64,000 nucleotides of DNA from Nocardioides solisilvae. Lineage in GTDB: Bacteria > Actinomycetota > Actinomycetes > Propionibacteriales > Nocardioidaceae. How positions within the stretch are numbered: the stretch's first letter is position 1; each line of letters opens with the position of its first letter. Shown in pieces: positions 32,134-41,871 of this stretch. The stretch spans positions 248,001-312,000 of the forward strand of contig NZ_QHKX01000002.1 in assembly GCF_003194625.1 (NCBI RefSeq), read 5' to 3'. The notes beneath the pieces are model-generated. The model made no database searches. It saw nothing but the letters and a program-made list of their open reading frames with translations, and had not been told where the DNA came from. The position numbers and the translations under genes were made by a program.

Positions 32134-33197
32134 CCCACAACGACCCCAACCTGCCCGCGGTGGAGGGCGACCCCATCGCGGACCCGGGCCTCCCGGCCCA
32201 CGAGTGGCGCCCCACCGACGTGGACGAGCGCGCCGAGCGGCGCGCGGAGCGCCAGGTCGCGACCTTCTTCGGCCTGTCGGTCGTCTTCGCGATCCTCTTC
32301 GTCGTCGCCTACTTCACCTTCGAGGTCGGCGAGGACGCGGACACCCTCGGCGGCTTCGGCGCCTCGACGGTCGCCCTCGGCGGCACGCTCGGTCTGGCCC
32401 TGCTGCTCATCGGCATCGGCATCATCCAGTGGGCGCGCAAGCTCATGGCCGACCACGAGATGGTCGAGTACCGCCACCCCGCAGCCTCGAGCGAGGAGGA
32501 CCGCGAGGCCACCCTCGCCGCGCTCGACGCCGGCCTGCAGGAGTCCGGCATCGGCCGGCGCCCGCTCGTCCGCAACTCGCTGCTCGGCGCGGTCGGCGCT
32601 CTCGGCCTCCCGGCCGTCGTTCTGCTGCGTGACCTCGGTCCGCTCCCCTGGTCCGACGACGTCGTGGACCCCGAGAACGGCGGGGGCCTCGAGCACACCC
32701 TGTGGAAGCAGGGCGAGCGGGTCGTCCGCGACGTGCTCGGCACCCCCATCCGTCCCTCCGACCTGGAGATCGGCGACCTGGTGAACGCCCAGCCGGCCGC
32801 CATCTTCGAGCTCGACGAGAACGGGCACCACGTGCTCGAGGGCGCCCCGCTGCAGGTCGCCAAGTCCAAGGCGTCCGTAATCCTGCTCCGCATGGAGCCC
32901 GACGACATCACCCACGGTCGCGGCCGGGAGAACTGGACCGTCGACGGCATCGTGGGCTACTCCAAGATCTGCACCCACGTGGGCTGCCCGATCTCGCTCA
33001 ACGAGCGCACCACGCACCACCTCCTCTGCCCGTGCCACCAGTCGACCTTCGACCTGGCCGACAGCGCCCGGGTGGTCTTCGGACCGGCCGCCCGCGCCCT
33101 GCCGCAGCTGCCCCTCGCCGTCGACGACGAGGGCTTCCTGATCGCGCAGAGCGACTTCACCGAACCTGTCGGTCCGAGCTACTGGGAGCGTGGCTAA
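32130..33197 (+). CDS. qcrA: Rieske iron-sulfur subunit of the bc1 complex
   Basis: The [2Fe-2S] subunit that takes electrons from menaquinol. The 355-residue protein has a long N-terminal part with three membrane helices (about 48-66, 78-98, 150-170), typical of actinobacteria, and a C-terminal Rieske fold with CTHVGCPIS and CPCHQSTFD. The second motif is slightly distant from the fold's end, as usual. The acidic helix EEDREATLAALDAGL lies between membrane segments. It starts with GTG overlapping the qcrC stop and ends two bases before the qcrB GTG. Confidence 0.96.
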   Translation: MTHNDPNLPAVEGDPIADPGLPAHEWRPTDVDERAERRAERQVATFFGLSVVFAILFVVAYFTFEVGEDADTLGGFGASTVALGGTLGLALLLIGIGIIQWARKLMADHEMVEYRHPAASSEEDREATLAALDAGLQESGIGRRPLVRNSLLGAVGALGLPAVVLLRDLGPLPWSDDVVDPENGGGLEHTLWKQGERVVRDVLGTPIRPSDLEIGDLVNAQPAAIFELDENGHHVLEGAPLQVAKSKASVILLRMEPDDITHGRGRENWTVDGIVGYSKICTHVGCPISLNERTTHHLLCPCHQSTFDLADSARVVFGPAARALPQLPLAVDDEGFLIAQSDFTEPVGPSYWERG

Positions 33198-33199
33198 CC

Positions 33200-34948
33200 G
33201 TGAGCATCGACACCAGCAAGGTGGCCAAGAGCAACGCCACCACCGCGGCGACCGCGAAGAAGCCCTCCAGGGCGGGCGGCGTCGCCACCTGGGCAGACGA
33301 GCGCCTCGGCCTCGCCGGCGCGATGAAGAAGAACCTGCGCAAGGTCTTCCCCGACCACTGGTCGTTCATGCTCGGTGAGATCGCCCTGTGGAGCTTCGTC
33401 GTCCTGCTCCTCACCGGCGTCTTCCTGACCCTGTGGTTCAACCCCAGCATGTCCGAGGTGCAGTACCAGGGCTCCTACGACCAGCTGCGCGGCGTCTACA
33501 TGTCCGAGGCCATGGTCTCGGCGCTGGACATCTCCTTCGACGTCCGCGGCGGCCTGCTCATGCGGCAGATGCACCACTGGGCCGCCATGATCTTCATCGC
33601 CGCGATGATGATCCACCTGATGCGCGTCTACTTCACGGGTGCCTTCCGCAAGCCGCGCGAGCTCAACTGGGTGATCGGCATGCTGCTGCTCATCCTCGGC
33701 ACGCTCGAGGGCTTCACCGGCTACTCGCTCCCCGACGACCTGCTCTCCGGCACCGGCGTCCGGGCCGCGGACGGCTTCATGAAGTCGGCCCCCGTGGTCG
33801 GCACCTACCTGTCGTTCTTCCTCTTCGGCGGCGAGTTCCCGGGTGACTCGATCATCCCGCGGCTCTACATCGTCCACGTCCTGCTGATCCCGGGCCTGCT
33901 GCTGGCCCTGATCGCGGCCCACATGCTGCTGCTCGTGTACCACAAGCACACGCAGTGGCCCGGCCCCGGCCGGACCGAGGAGAACGTCGTCGGCTACCCG
34001 ATGCTCCCCGTCTACGCGGCCAAGGCCGGCGGGTTCTTCTTCATCGTCTTCGGCGTCACCGCCCTCATGGGTGGCTTCATGACGATCAACCCGGTGTGGA
34101 AGTACGGCCCGTACGACCCGTCCAAGGTGACCGCGGGCTCGCAGCCCGACTGGTACATGGGCTGGCCCGACGGCGCGCTGCGCATCATGCCGGGCTGGGA
34201 GTCGGAGTTCCTGGGCGTCACGCTCTCGTGGAACGTCTTCCTGCCGATCCTCGTGCTGCCGATCCTGCTCTTCGTGATCGTGCTGCTCCTCCCCTTCATC
34301 GAGGCCTGGATCACCGGCGACAAGCGGGAGCACCACCTCCTGCAGCGGCCCCGCAACGCGCCGACGCGCACGGCCGTCATGGTGGCGCTGATGACCTTCT
34401 ACGGCCTCATGTGGGCCGCAGGCGGCAACGACCTGATCGCCATCAAGCTGGACCTGAGCATCAACCAGATCACGTACTTCATGCGGGCAGCCGTGTTCTT
34501 CGGTCCGCTGCTGGCCTTCTGGATCACGCGTCGCTGGTGCATCTCGCTCCAGCGTCACGACCAGGAGAAGCTCCTGCACGGCTACGAGACCGGCATCATC
34601 ATGCGGTCCCCCGAGGGCGGCTACAGCGAGCGGCACCTGCCGCTCGCCCCGGCCAGGCAGTACACCCTCACGGCTCGTGACCGGGACGAGGTCTACACCC
34701 TCGAGAGCGACGTCGACCACAACGGCGTGCCGGCTCCCGGGACCCGGGCCAACCGGATCCGGGCCCGCCTCTCCGCCTGGCTCAACGCGCACAACGTGCA
34801 GAAGCCGACGCGCGAGGAGCTCGAGGCTGCGCACCACCACGCGGAGCACGAGGCCGAGCTGCAGGCCGGCCTCGACCACTCCGCCGACGGGCACCAGTTC
34901 GACGGCCACCACGCCGTCGAGGGCGAGGAGCTCCGCCCCCGCCACTGA
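33200..34948 (+). CDS. qcrB: Cytochrome b subunit of the bc1 complex
   Basis: The quinol-oxidising subunit, 582 residues. The N-terminal half carries four helices with the haem b His pairs (RQMHHWAAMIF and the HVLLIPGLLLALIAAHMLLL segment), GYSLPDDLLSGTG, and the quinol site region PDWYMGW near the PEWY-type motif of other organisms. Four or five further helices follow and the last 110 residues form a cytosolic His/Glu-rich tail, which is normal for actinobacteria. It closes the ctaE-qcrCAB operon, with a strong terminator after it. Confidence 0.97.
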   Translation: MSIDTSKVAKSNATTAATAKKPSRAGGVATWADERLGLAGAMKKNLRKVFPDHWSFMLGEIALWSFVVLLLTGVFLTLWFNPSMSEVQYQGSYDQLRGVYMSEAMVSALDISFDVRGGLLMRQMHHWAAMIFIAAMMIHLMRVYFTGAFRKPRELNWVIGMLLLILGTLEGFTGYSLPDDLLSGTGVRAADGFMKSAPVVGTYLSFFLFGGEFPGDSIIPRLYIVHVLLIPGLLLALIAAHMLLLVYHKHTQWPGPGRTEENVVGYPMLPVYAAKAGGFFFIVFGVTALMGGFMTINPVWKYGPYDPSKVTAGSQPDWYMGWPDGALRIMPGWESEFLGVTLSWNVFLPILVLPILLFVIVLLLPFIEAWITGDKREHHLLQRPRNAPTRTAVMVALMTFYGLMWAAGGNDLIAIKLDLSINQITYFMRAAVFFGPLLAFWITRRWCISLQRHDQEKLLHGYETGIIMRSPEGGYSERHLPLAPARQYTLTARDRDEVYTLESDVDHNGVPAPGTRANRIRARLSAWLNAHNVQKPTREELEAAHHHAEHEAELQAGLDHSADGHQFDGHHAVEGEELRPRH

Positions 34949-34970
34949 TTCCCGCACCAGCACCACCGAG

Positions 34971-35001
34971 CGCCCGGTCCCCTCGTCGAGGGGGCCGGGC
35001 G
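34971..35001 (+). terminator. Intrinsic terminator after qcrB
   Basis: CGCCCGG (34971-34977) and CCCCTC (34979-34984) pair with GAGGGG and CCGGGCG (up to 35001) around a GTC loop, giving about 13 pairs. TTCGTGCTTTG follows. It separates the bc1 operon from the LLM oxidoreductase gene. Confidence 0.7.
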
Positions 35002-35048
35002 TTCGTGCTTTGATGCCTTCGCACCCCCACGTCCAGGAAGGGACCCCC

Positions 35049-36086
35049 ATGGAGCTCCAGCTCGGCCTCGACACCTTCGGCGACGTGACCGTCGACGCCT
35101 CCGGCCACCCCCTCCCCCACCACCAGGTGCTGCGCGACGTCGTGGAGCAGGCCGTCCTCGCCGACCAGGTGGGACTCGACGTCTTCAACGTCGGCGAGCA
35201 CCACCGGGACGACTACGCCATCAGCGCGCCCGACGTGGTGCTGGCGGCCATCGCCTCCAGGACGGAGCAGATCACGCTGGGCACCGCTGTGACGGTCCTC
35301 AGCTCCGACGACCCGATCCGGGTCTACGAGCGTTTCGCGACCCTGGACGCGCTGAGCTCCGGGCGCGCCGAGGTCACGCTCGGACGTGGGTCGTTCACGG
35401 AGTCCTTCCCGCTCTTCGGGCTGGAGCTGTCGGACTACGAGATCCTCTTCGAGGAGAAGCTGCGCCTCTTCGCCAGCCTCCGCTCGGAGGAGGCCGTCTC
35501 GTTCGAGGGGCGCACCCGGCGCCCCCTGCCGCCCACCCACGTCCACCCCAAGACGGCGGCGGGCCAGCTCCCGGCCTGGGTGGGGGTCGGTGGCTCCCCC
35601 GAGTCGGTCGTGCGCGCGGCCCGGTACGGCTTCCCCCTGATGCTGGCGATCATCGGCGGAGCCCCCCAGCGCTTCGCCCCCTTCGCCGAGCTCTACCGTC
35701 GGGCCCTCGACGAGCTCGGACGTCCCCAGCAGCCGGTGGGCGCCCACTGCCCGGGATACGTCGCCGAGACCGACGAGGAGGCGCGCGATGCCCTCTTCCC
35801 CCACTTCAAGGCCAACCGGGACCGGATCGGCCGGGAGCGCGGCTGGGGCGAGGTCACCCGTGACCAGTTCGAGGCCGAGGCCGACCACGGTGCCCTCTTC
35901 GTGGGGTCGCCCGACACGGTGGCCCGCAAGGTCGCGGACGCCGTCGGGGCCCTGGGCCTGTCGCGCTTCGACCTCAAGTACTCCAACGGGCCGATGCCGC
36001 ACGCGCAGCTCATGGAGTGCATCCGGCTCTTCGGGACGGAGGTCGCTCCCCGGGTACGGCGGCTCCTGGCCGCCGATGCCGGCTGA
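35049..36086 (+). CDS. LLM-class flavin-dependent oxidoreductase (luciferase-like)
   Basis: A 345-residue flavoprotein of the bacterial luciferase-like family, using FMN or coenzyme F420. Family features are the N-terminal LQLGLDTFG, LADQVGLDVFNVGEHHRDDY, LGTAVTVLSSDDPIRVYERFATLD and the phosphate-binding WVGVGGSPESV. The long C-terminal helix region ends FDLKYSNGPMPHAQLME. The substrate cannot be told. AGGAAGGGA lies nearly ten bases before the ATG. It stands alone between two terminators, next to the oxidase genes. Confidence 0.9.
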   Translation: MELQLGLDTFGDVTVDASGHPLPHHQVLRDVVEQAVLADQVGLDVFNVGEHHRDDYAISAPDVVLAAIASRTEQITLGTAVTVLSSDDPIRVYERFATLDALSSGRAEVTLGRGSFTESFPLFGLELSDYEILFEEKLRLFASLRSEEAVSFEGRTRRPLPPTHVHPKTAAGQLPAWVGVGGSPESVVRAARYGFPLMLAIIGGAPQRFAPFAELYRRALDELGRPQQPVGAHCPGYVAETDEEARDALFPHFKANRDRIGRERGWGEVTRDQFEAEADHGALFVGSPDTVARKVADAVGALGLSRFDLKYSNGPMPHAQLMECIRLFGTEVAPRVRRLLAADAG

Positions 36087-36102
36087 CCGCTCCCCCCGGG
36101 CA

Positions 36103-36141
36103 GCACGAAGGCCCCGGACCGCAGGTCCGGGGCCTTCGTGC
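36103..36141. terminator. Bidirectional terminator between LLM gene and ctaF
   Basis: GCACGAAGGCCCCGGACC (36103-36120) pairs perfectly with its complement at 36124-36141 around a GCA loop: 18 pairs. It lies in a convergent gap, so it can serve both the plus-strand LLM gene and the minus-strand ctaCDF operon. Confidence 0.85.
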
Positions 36142-36158
36142 GTGTCAGGGACGTCGCG

Positions 36159-36557
36159 TCAGTGCGCGTGCTCCCCGCGGTAGTACTCGAACACCCACCC
36201 GCAGAGCGCAATGGCGCCGAGACCGAACCCGATGATGACGAGCCACCAGGCGCCCAGGGCGATCGCGTAGACGATCAGCGACAGGCACAGGGCGCACCAC
36301 AGCGGCCACCACGAGTACGGCGGGAAGAAGCCGAGCTCGCCGGCACCCTCCACGATGTCGCCGTCCTTGCGGTCCTCGGGACGGGGATCCATCCGCGAGG
36401 CGTGGAAGCCCAGGTAGAGGGCGATCATCCAGGCCAGGAAGGTCGTCATCACGAGGGCCGAGGTGCCGGTCCAGTCGTTGGTGATGACCCAGTAGGCGGG
36501 CGAGACCAGGGTGAAGAAGACCCCCGTGATCACGAAGATCCATGCCTCGGCCTTCAT
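36159..36557 (-). CDS. ctaF: Cytochrome c oxidase subunit 4 (actinobacterial type)
   Basis: A small 132-residue subunit of the aa3 oxidase found only in actinobacteria. Four membrane helices: [54 protein letters not shown] and [18 protein letters not shown]. The loop [20 protein letters not shown] with FFPPYSWWP is typical. The ATG overlaps the ctaD stop as ATGA (36554-36557), so it is coupled to the catalytic subunit. Confidence 0.94.
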   Translation of the reverse strand: MKAEAWIFVITGVFFTLVSPAYWVITNDWTGTSALVMTTFLAWMIALYLGFHASRMDPRPEDRKDGDIVEGAGELGFFPPYSWWPLWCALCLSLIVYAIALGAWWLVIIGFGLGAIALCGWVFEYYRGEHAH

Positions 36558-38329
36558 CGGGCGTCACCGTCCTTGTCCTGGTCGTGGGTCGTCGTGGCAC
36601 CGCGCTCGCGCAGGAGCTCCTCGCGGCCCTCCACGTCGGGAGCGTCGGCGAAGCGACCCTCCCGCTCGGCCTCGTTCTGCTCGAGCTCCAGCGCGGCGAT
36701 CTCCGGGTGGTGGAGGTCGAAGGCGGGGGACTCGGAACGGATCCGGGGCAGCTGGTGGAAGTTGTGGCGCGGCGGCGGGGAGGAGGTGGCCCACTCCAGC
36801 GAGCGGCCCCAGCCCCACGGGTCGTCGGTGCCGACGAGCGGCGCGTTGCGGCTCTGGTACACGTTCCAGAGGAACGGCAACGTCGAGGCAGCCAGCAGGA
36901 ACGCGCCCACCGTGGAGATCTGGTTGAGCGTGGTGAAGCCGTCCTCGGGCAGGTAGTCGACGTAGCGACGGGGCATGCCCTCGACGCCGAGCCAGTGCTG
37001 CACCAGGAACGTGGAGTGGAAGCCCAGGAAGAGCAGCCAGAAGTGCAGCTTGCCCAGGCGCTCGTCGAGCATCCGGCCGGTGAACTTGGGCCACCAGAAG
37101 TAGAAGCCGGCGAACATCGCGAAGACCACGGTGCCGAAGACGACGTAGTGGAAGTGCGCCACCACGAAGTACGAGTCGGAGACGTGGAAGTCCAGCGGGG
37201 GGCTGGCGAGGATGACGCCGGTCAGACCGCCGAAGAGGAAGGTCGTGAGGAAGCCGATCGACCAGAGCATGGGGGTGTCGAAGGAGATCGAGCCTCCCCA
37301 CATCGTCCCGATCCAGTTGAAGAACTTCACACCGGTCGGCACCGCGATGAGGAACGTCATGCCGGAGAAGAACGGCAGGTCGACGGCACCGGTGACGAAC
37401 ATGTGGTGGGCCCACACCGCAATGGAGAGGACCGCGATCGCCATGGTCGCGCCGACCAGGCCGACGTAGCCGAAGATCGGCTTCCGGCTGAAGACCGGCA
37501 GGATCTCCGACACGATGCCGAAGAAGGGCAGCGCGATGATGTAGACCTCGGGGTGGCCGAAGAACCAGAAGAGGTGCTGCCACAGGATCGGCCCGCCGTG
37601 CGCCGGGTCGAAGACGTGGGCGCCGAGCAGGCGGTCGGCCTCGAGGGAGAGCAGCGCGCCACCGAGGATCGGGAAGGCCATCAGCACGAGCATGCTCGTG
37701 ATCAGGGCGTTCCACGTGAAGATCGGCATCCGGAACATGGTCATGCCGGGCGCACGCATGCAGATGATCGTGGTGATGAAGTTGACCGCGCCGAGGATGG
37801 TGCCCAGACCGGCCATGTAGAGACCCATGATCCAGAGGTCACCGCCCACGCCGGGCGAGCGCACGGCGTCGGAGAGCGGGGTGTAGGCGAACCAGCCGAA
37901 GTCGGCCGCGCCGGCCGGCGTGAGGAAGCCCGATGCGGCGATCAGGCCACCGAAGAGGAACAGCCAGTAGCTGAACATGTTGAGCCGCGGAAACGCGACG
38001 TCGGGGGCGCCGATCTGGATCGGCATGATCACGTTGGCGAAGCCGAAGAAGAGCGGGGTGGCGAAGAGCAGCAGCATGATCGTGCCGTGCATGGTGAAGA
38101 GCTGGTTGTACAGCTCGTCGTTGACCACCTGGTTGCCCGGGAAGGCCAGCTCGGAGCGGATCACCATGGCCATGAGGCCGCCGAGGATGAACCAGATGAA
38201 CGAGGTCACCAGGTACATCTTCCCGATCAGCTTGTGGTCGGTGGTGGTCAGCAGACGGACGGCCTGCTGGCCGAGGGTCCGCTTCGGCCGCGTGCCCGTG
38301 ACCTGCGGGGATTCAGCGAGCGCGGTCAC
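36554..38329 (-). CDS. ctaD: Cytochrome c oxidase subunit I
   Basis: The catalytic subunit with haem a, haem a3 and CuB; pumps protons. The 591-residue protein has twelve membrane helices and the family's invariant parts: [15 protein letters not shown] (haem ligand His), [16 protein letters not shown] (CuB His and the cross-linked Tyr), AHHMFVTG (the CuB His pair), and [15 protein letters not shown] with both haem-ligand His residues. A 65-residue charged tail follows. GTG at 38329 overlaps the ctaC stop as GTGA. In mycobacteria ctaD is elsewhere; here it lies between ctaC and ctaF. Confidence 0.97.
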   Translation of the reverse strand: MTALAESPQVTGTRPKRTLGQQAVRLLTTTDHKLIGKMYLVTSFIWFILGGLMAMVIRSELAFPGNQVVNDELYNQLFTMHGTIMLLLFATPLFFGFANVIMPIQIGAPDVAFPRLNMFSYWLFLFGGLIAASGFLTPAGAADFGWFAYTPLSDAVRSPGVGGDLWIMGLYMAGLGTILGAVNFITTIICMRAPGMTMFRMPIFTWNALITSMLVLMAFPILGGALLSLEADRLLGAHVFDPAHGGPILWQHLFWFFGHPEVYIIALPFFGIVSEILPVFSRKPIFGYVGLVGATMAIAVLSIAVWAHHMFVTGAVDLPFFSGMTFLIAVPTGVKFFNWIGTMWGGSISFDTPMLWSIGFLTTFLFGGLTGVILASPPLDFHVSDSYFVVAHFHYVVFGTVVFAMFAGFYFWWPKFTGRMLDERLGKLHFWLLFLGFHSTFLVQHWLGVEGMPRRYVDYLPEDGFTTLNQISTVGAFLLAASTLPFLWNVYQSRNAPLVGTDDPWGWGRSLEWATSSPPPRHNFHQLPRIRSESPAFDLHHPEIAALELEQNEAEREGRFADAPDVEGREELLRERGATTTHDQDKDGDAR

Positions 38330-39246
38330 TCCTGGCCTCCTTCTTCGTCGTCGTCCTCGGCCTGCCCGGCCTCCTCGACCTCGTCCTCGGACGGGTCGTC
38401 GAGCCCGGCCTGGGTCAGGGCGTCGGAGCCGCCGAGGAGGGGCGCGTCGGCGACGCTTCCCTGCTCCTCGAGGTCGGCGAGGTACTGCTCGTAGTCGGCC
38501 TGGCTGACCACCTGCACGTTGAAGAGCATCCGCGAGTGGTAGGCACCGCAGAGCTCGAAGCACTTGCCGACGTAGGTGCCGATCTCGTTGGGCGTGGCCT
38601 GGAACTTGTTGACCCGGCCGGGCACCACGTCGAGCTTGGTGAGGAAGGCCGGCACGCCGAAGGAGTGGATGACGTCGGGCGAGTGCAGGTTGAACTGCAC
38701 GCGCTGGTCGACGGGGAGCACCAGGTCGGGCTGGATCTGGGTCGTGCCCACCGTGTACGGCGTGCTCCCGCCCTCACCCTGCTCGGTGTAGTTGAAGGTC
38801 CAGGACCACTGCTGCCCGACGACGTCGACGGTCACGTCGGGGTCGTCGACCATCTCGGTCATCTCGTTCTGGACGTTGACGGTCCAGTAGAAGAAGACGA
38901 CGACCATCATGATCGGCGCGACCGTGTAGAAGATCTCGAGCGGCAGGTTGTACCGCACCTGGACGGGGACCTCGTCCTCGCTGCGCCGGCGGAACCGCCA
39001 CGACGAGTAGAAGATGAGGCCCCAGGTCAGGACGCCGACCACCATGGCGGCGACCCAGGCCCACTTCCAGAGCTCGAAGGTCGCCGGGCCCTGCTCGGTC
39101 ACCGGCGACGGCATCGCGAGACGGGAAATCTGATCTTTGTCCTCAGCGGAGCACGCACCCAGCAGCAACAGGGTGAGACCCAGCACGGTGGCGGTCGCGA
39201 CCCTCTTGACGGGTGCGACTGCGCGCGAGGGGAGTTGCAGACCCAC
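38326..39246 (-). CDS. ctaC: Cytochrome c oxidase subunit II (lipoprotein)
   Basis: Receives electrons at its CuA centre. The 306-residue protein has a lipoprotein signal with LLGAC and Cys32, two membrane helices (about 63-85 and 105-125), and a cupredoxin domain with DVIHSFGVP and the CuA set [14 protein letters not shown]. The tail of 50 residues is acidic ([18 protein letters not shown]), which is longer than in many relatives. GTG at 39246 is chosen from GAGAGAGG seven bases upstream and because it gives a proper signal peptide; upstream in-frame starts would add non-signal residues. Confidence 0.94.
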   Translation of the reverse strand: MGLQLPSRAVAPVKRVATATVLGLTLLLLGACSAEDKDQISRLAMPSPVTEQGPATFELWKWAWVAAMVVGVLTWGLIFYSSWRFRRRSEDEVPVQVRYNLPLEIFYTVAPIMMVVVFFYWTVNVQNEMTEMVDDPDVTVDVVGQQWSWTFNYTEQGEGGSTPYTVGTTQIQPDLVLPVDQRVQFNLHSPDVIHSFGVPAFLTKLDVVPGRVNKFQATPNEIGTYVGKCFELCGAYHSRMLFNVQVVSQADYEQYLADLEEQGSVADAPLLGGSDALTQAGLDDPSEDEVEEAGQAEDDDEEGGQE

Positions 39247-39377
39247 GAACGAGCCTCTCTCTTGGGCAGTCACGTATGGGCAGAACACTATCGGAACTAC
39301 GGCGCCGTGAGCGGAGCGGGTCGCCCCTCGTCCTCCCCCGTCCTGCCCCACGCGCCCCACGGACTAGGTTCGCGGGT
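39247..39377. promoter_or_regulatory. Divergent control region between ctaC operon and cysteine desulfurase gene
   Basis: Minus-strand -10 candidate TAGTGT (complement of 39285-39290) gives a leader of about 30 bases with GAGAGAGG before the ctaC GTG. On the plus strand TAGGTT (39365-39370) ends seven bases before the GTG at 39378. I see no clear shared operator. Confidence 0.45.
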
Positions 39378-40538
39378 GTGAGCACCACCCGCGCGCACCT
39401 GGACGCCGCCTCCTCCGAGCCGCTGCACCCCGCGGCCCGGGAGACGCTCCTGGCCGCCCTGGACCACGGCTGGGCCGACCCGCGTCGCCTGCACCACGAG
39501 GGCCGACGCGCCCGGCTGCTGCTCGACAACGCGCGCGAGGCCGTGGCCGAGAGCCTCGACGTGCGTCCCGACGAGGTCACCTTCACCGCCTCGGGCACCG
39601 AGGCGGTGCACCGCGGGCTGCTGGGCCTGCACCGCGGGCGGGGCACCAGCGGGGGCGGGACCCCCACGCTCGTCCACTCCGCGGTGGAGCACTCCGCCGT
39701 GCTGCACGCGGCCCGGTGGACCGGCGACCCGGTCCGAGAGGTCCCGGTGACGCGCACCGGCCGGGTCACCGGCGAGGCGCTGTCGGGGGTGGTCGACGAG
39801 GTGCTGCGCCCGGCGGGCGGGCCGACCGGCCGGGTCACCGTCGCCGCCGTCCAGCACGCCAACCACGAGGTCGGCACGGTCCACGACGTCGCCGGGCTCG
39901 CCGACCTGCTCGGGGACGTCCCGCTCTTCGTCGACGCGTGCGCCAGCACCGGCCGGCTCCCCCTGCCCCGCGGCTGGGCCGCCGCGGCCGCCTCCGCGCA
40001 CAAGTGGGGCGGTCCCGCGGGCGTCGGCCTGCTGCTCGTGCGCAAGGGGGCGCGCTGGCGCAACCCCTTCCCCGCCGACGACCGCGTCGACGAGCGCGGG
40101 ACGGGCTTCGAGAACGTGCCCGCCGCCCTGGCCGCCGCCGCCGCGCTGCAGGCCGTGGTGGCCGAGCGGGACACCCTGGGCCCAGCGCAGGCGGCGCTCG
40201 TCGACCGGGTGCGCGCCGTGGCCGCCACGGTCCCCGACGTGGAGGTGGTCGGCGACCCCGTCGACCGGCTCCCCCACCTCGTCACCTTCTCCTGCCTCTA
40301 CGTCGACGGGGAGGCGCTCGTGACCGAGCTCGACCGGCGCGGCTTCGGGGTCGCGAGCGGGTCGGCCTGCACGGCCTCGACGCTGCGTCCCTCCCACGTG
40401 CTGGCCGCGATGGGGGTCCTCACCCACGGCAACGTGCGCCTGTCCCTGGCCCGGGACACCGACCCCGGGCAGGTCGAGGAGCTCCTCCGGGTGCTGCCCG
40501 AGGTGGTCGCGACCCTGCGTGGGCGGGTGGGACTGTGA
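39378..40538 (+). CDS. Cysteine desulfurase-like PLP enzyme
   Basis: A 386-residue class V aminotransferase-fold protein of the NifS/IscS group that takes sulfur from cysteine. The PLP Lys is 209 in SAHKWGGPAGVG, with the preceding AAVQHANHEVGTV and LFVDACASTGRLPL. The mobile catalytic Cys is 331 in ASGSACTASTLRPSHVL. It is smaller than IscS and has a shorter C-terminus. The stop overlaps the TusA gene's start as GTGA, and many actinobacteria have the two as one fused protein. GTG at 39378 is seven bases after TAGGTT. A role in tRNA thiolation or cofactor sulfur supply is plausible. Confidence 0.9.
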   Translation: MSTTRAHLDAASSEPLHPAARETLLAALDHGWADPRRLHHEGRRARLLLDNAREAVAESLDVRPDEVTFTASGTEAVHRGLLGLHRGRGTSGGGTPTLVHSAVEHSAVLHAARWTGDPVREVPVTRTGRVTGEALSGVVDEVLRPAGGPTGRVTVAAVQHANHEVGTVHDVAGLADLLGDVPLFVDACASTGRLPLPRGWAAAAASAHKWGGPAGVGLLLVRKGARWRNPFPADDRVDERGTGFENVPAALAAAAALQAVVAERDTLGPAQAALVDRVRAVAATVPDVEVVGDPVDRLPHLVTFSCLYVDGEALVTELDRRGFGVASGSACTASTLRPSHVLAAMGVLTHGNVRLSLARDTDPGQVEELLRVLPEVVATLRGRVGL

Positions 40539-40771
40539 GCCCCGCCGACCTGGAGCTGGACTGCCGGGAGATGCTCTGCCCGATGCCGGTGATCGAGCTC
40601 GCCCGGCACGTCGGCGACGTCGCGGTGGGTGGCACGGTCGCCGTGGTCACCCGGGACGCGGCCGCGCGCGTGGACGTCCCGGCGTGGTGCCGGATGCGGG
40701 GGCACGAGTACGTCGGCGAGGACGCCGCGGACGACGGCGTCCCGCGGCACGTCGTACGACGCCTCGCGTGA
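40535..40771 (+). CDS. TusA-family sulfur carrier
   Basis: A 78-residue sulfur relay protein. The persulfide Cys is 15 in LDCREMLCPMPVIELA, with the family's CPxP signature, followed by GDVAVGGTVAVVTRDAAARVDVPAWC and the C-terminal strand. It should take sulfur from the overlapping cysteine desulfurase-like gene. The final partner is unknown. The end is 50 bases from the convergent PfkB gene. Confidence 0.9.
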   Translation: MSPADLELDCREMLCPMPVIELARHVGDVAVGGTVAVVTRDAAARVDVPAWCRMRGHEYVGEDAADDGVPRHVVRRLA

Positions 40772-40800
40772 CGCGCGCGCCGGTCGCCGACGGGCGCGCG

Positions 40801-40817
40801 GCCGCCCGACGGGCGGC
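40801..40817. terminator. Short GC-rich hairpin in convergent gap
   Basis: GCCGCCC (40801-40807) pairs with GGGCGGC (40811-40817) around GAC. It lies between the converging TusA and PfkB genes, followed by a GC-rich stretch without a T-run, so its strength as a terminator is uncertain. Confidence 0.4.
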
Positions 40818-40820
40818 GCG

Positions 40821-41807
40821 TCAGGGGTGCAGCGTGCGCAGGTGCGGCTCGATGTCGGCGGTCGCCTCGGGGCCGTAGGCGCGGGTGCACCGCTCGAGGA
40901 AGGCGGCCCGCGACAGGGTGTACTCCTGGGTGCCGACCTTCTCCACCACGTGGACCGCAAGCAGGCAGCCGAGCTGGGCCGCCCGCTCGTGGTCGAGCCC
41001 CCACGCCAGGGCCGCGAGGAAGCCGGCGCGGAACGCGTCGCCCACCCCCGTCGGCTCGACCGGGACCACGTCGGGGACGGCGGCGACCCGGATCGTCTCG
41101 CGCCCCTTGGCCTCCACCCGCACGCCCTGGGCGCCGAGGGTGATCACCCAGGTGCCGACGCGGTCGAGGACCTCCTCGGCGCTCCAGCCGGTCTTCTGGG
41201 TGATGAGCGAGGCCTCGTACTCGTTGGAGAAGAGCATGTCGGCGCCCTCGACGAGCTGGCGGATCAGGTCGCCGTCGCCGAACGCCAGCTGCTGCGACGG
41301 GTCGGCCACGAACCGGTACCCGCGCTGGCGGCACTCGTCGGTGTGGCGGAGCATCCCCTCGGGGTCGTCGGGACCGATCAGCACGTAGTCGGGCTCGCCC
41401 ACCCGGTCGACGATCGGCTTGAGCTCCATCTCCCGCGACTCGCTCATCGCGCCGGGGTAGAAGGAGGCGATCTGCGCCATCGAGGTGTCGTTGGTGCACA
41501 CGAACCGCGCCGTGTGCCGGGTCTCGGAGACGTGCACGGAGTCGCAGTCGACCTGGTGCCGCTCCAGCCAGGCCCGGTAGTCGGCGAAGTCCTCCCCCAC
41601 CGCCCCGACCAGGACCGGGCGCAGGCCCAGGTTGCCCAGGCCGAAGCAGATGTTGGCCGCCACGCCCCCGCGCCGGACCTCGAGGTCGTCGACGAGGAAC
41701 GAGACCGAGATCTTGTCCAGCTGGTCGACCACCAGCGAGTCGGAGAACCTGCCCGCGAAGGACATGAGGTGGTCGGTGGCCACGGAGCCTGCGATCAGCA
41801 ACGACAT
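40821..41807 (-). CDS. PfkB-family kinase, AdoK (adenosine kinase)-like
   Basis: A 328-residue ribokinase-fold kinase. N-terminal LLIAGSVATDHLMSFAGRF, the substrate-lid RRGGVAANICFGLGNLG, and the C-terminal anion hole and base PVEPTGVGDAFRAGFLAAL are all present. In the mycobacterial order this place is taken by Rv2202c, the adenosine kinase AdoK, so adenosine or a related nucleoside is the best guess; the family also contains ribokinases. The ATG is eight bases after TAGTGT (complement of 41816-41821). It is divergent from the 80-residue gene at 41872. Confidence 0.88.
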   Translation of the reverse strand: MSLLIAGSVATDHLMSFAGRFSDSLVVDQLDKISVSFLVDDLEVRRGGVAANICFGLGNLGLRPVLVGAVGEDFADYRAWLERHQVDCDSVHVSETRHTARFVCTNDTSMAQIASFYPGAMSESREMELKPIVDRVGEPDYVLIGPDDPEGMLRHTDECRQRGYRFVADPSQQLAFGDGDLIRQLVEGADMLFSNEYEASLITQKTGWSAEEVLDRVGTWVITLGAQGVRVEAKGRETIRVAAVPDVVPVEPTGVGDAFRAGFLAALAWGLDHERAAQLGCLLAVHVVEKVGTQEYTLSRAAFLERCTRAYGPEATADIEPHLRTLHP

Positions 41808-41871
41808 GTCTCCGCACACTACTAGCGAGTTCCGCTGGGAGTACCAATCGGTAACGTCTAGCGTCGTGGCC
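41808..41871. promoter_or_regulatory. Divergent leaderless promoters
   Basis: Minus strand: TAGTGT (complement of 41816-41821) ends eight bases before the ATG at 41807. Plus strand: TAGCGT (41859-41864) ends seven bases before the ATG at 41872. Neither gene has a Shine-Dalgarno sequence. Confidence 0.5.
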
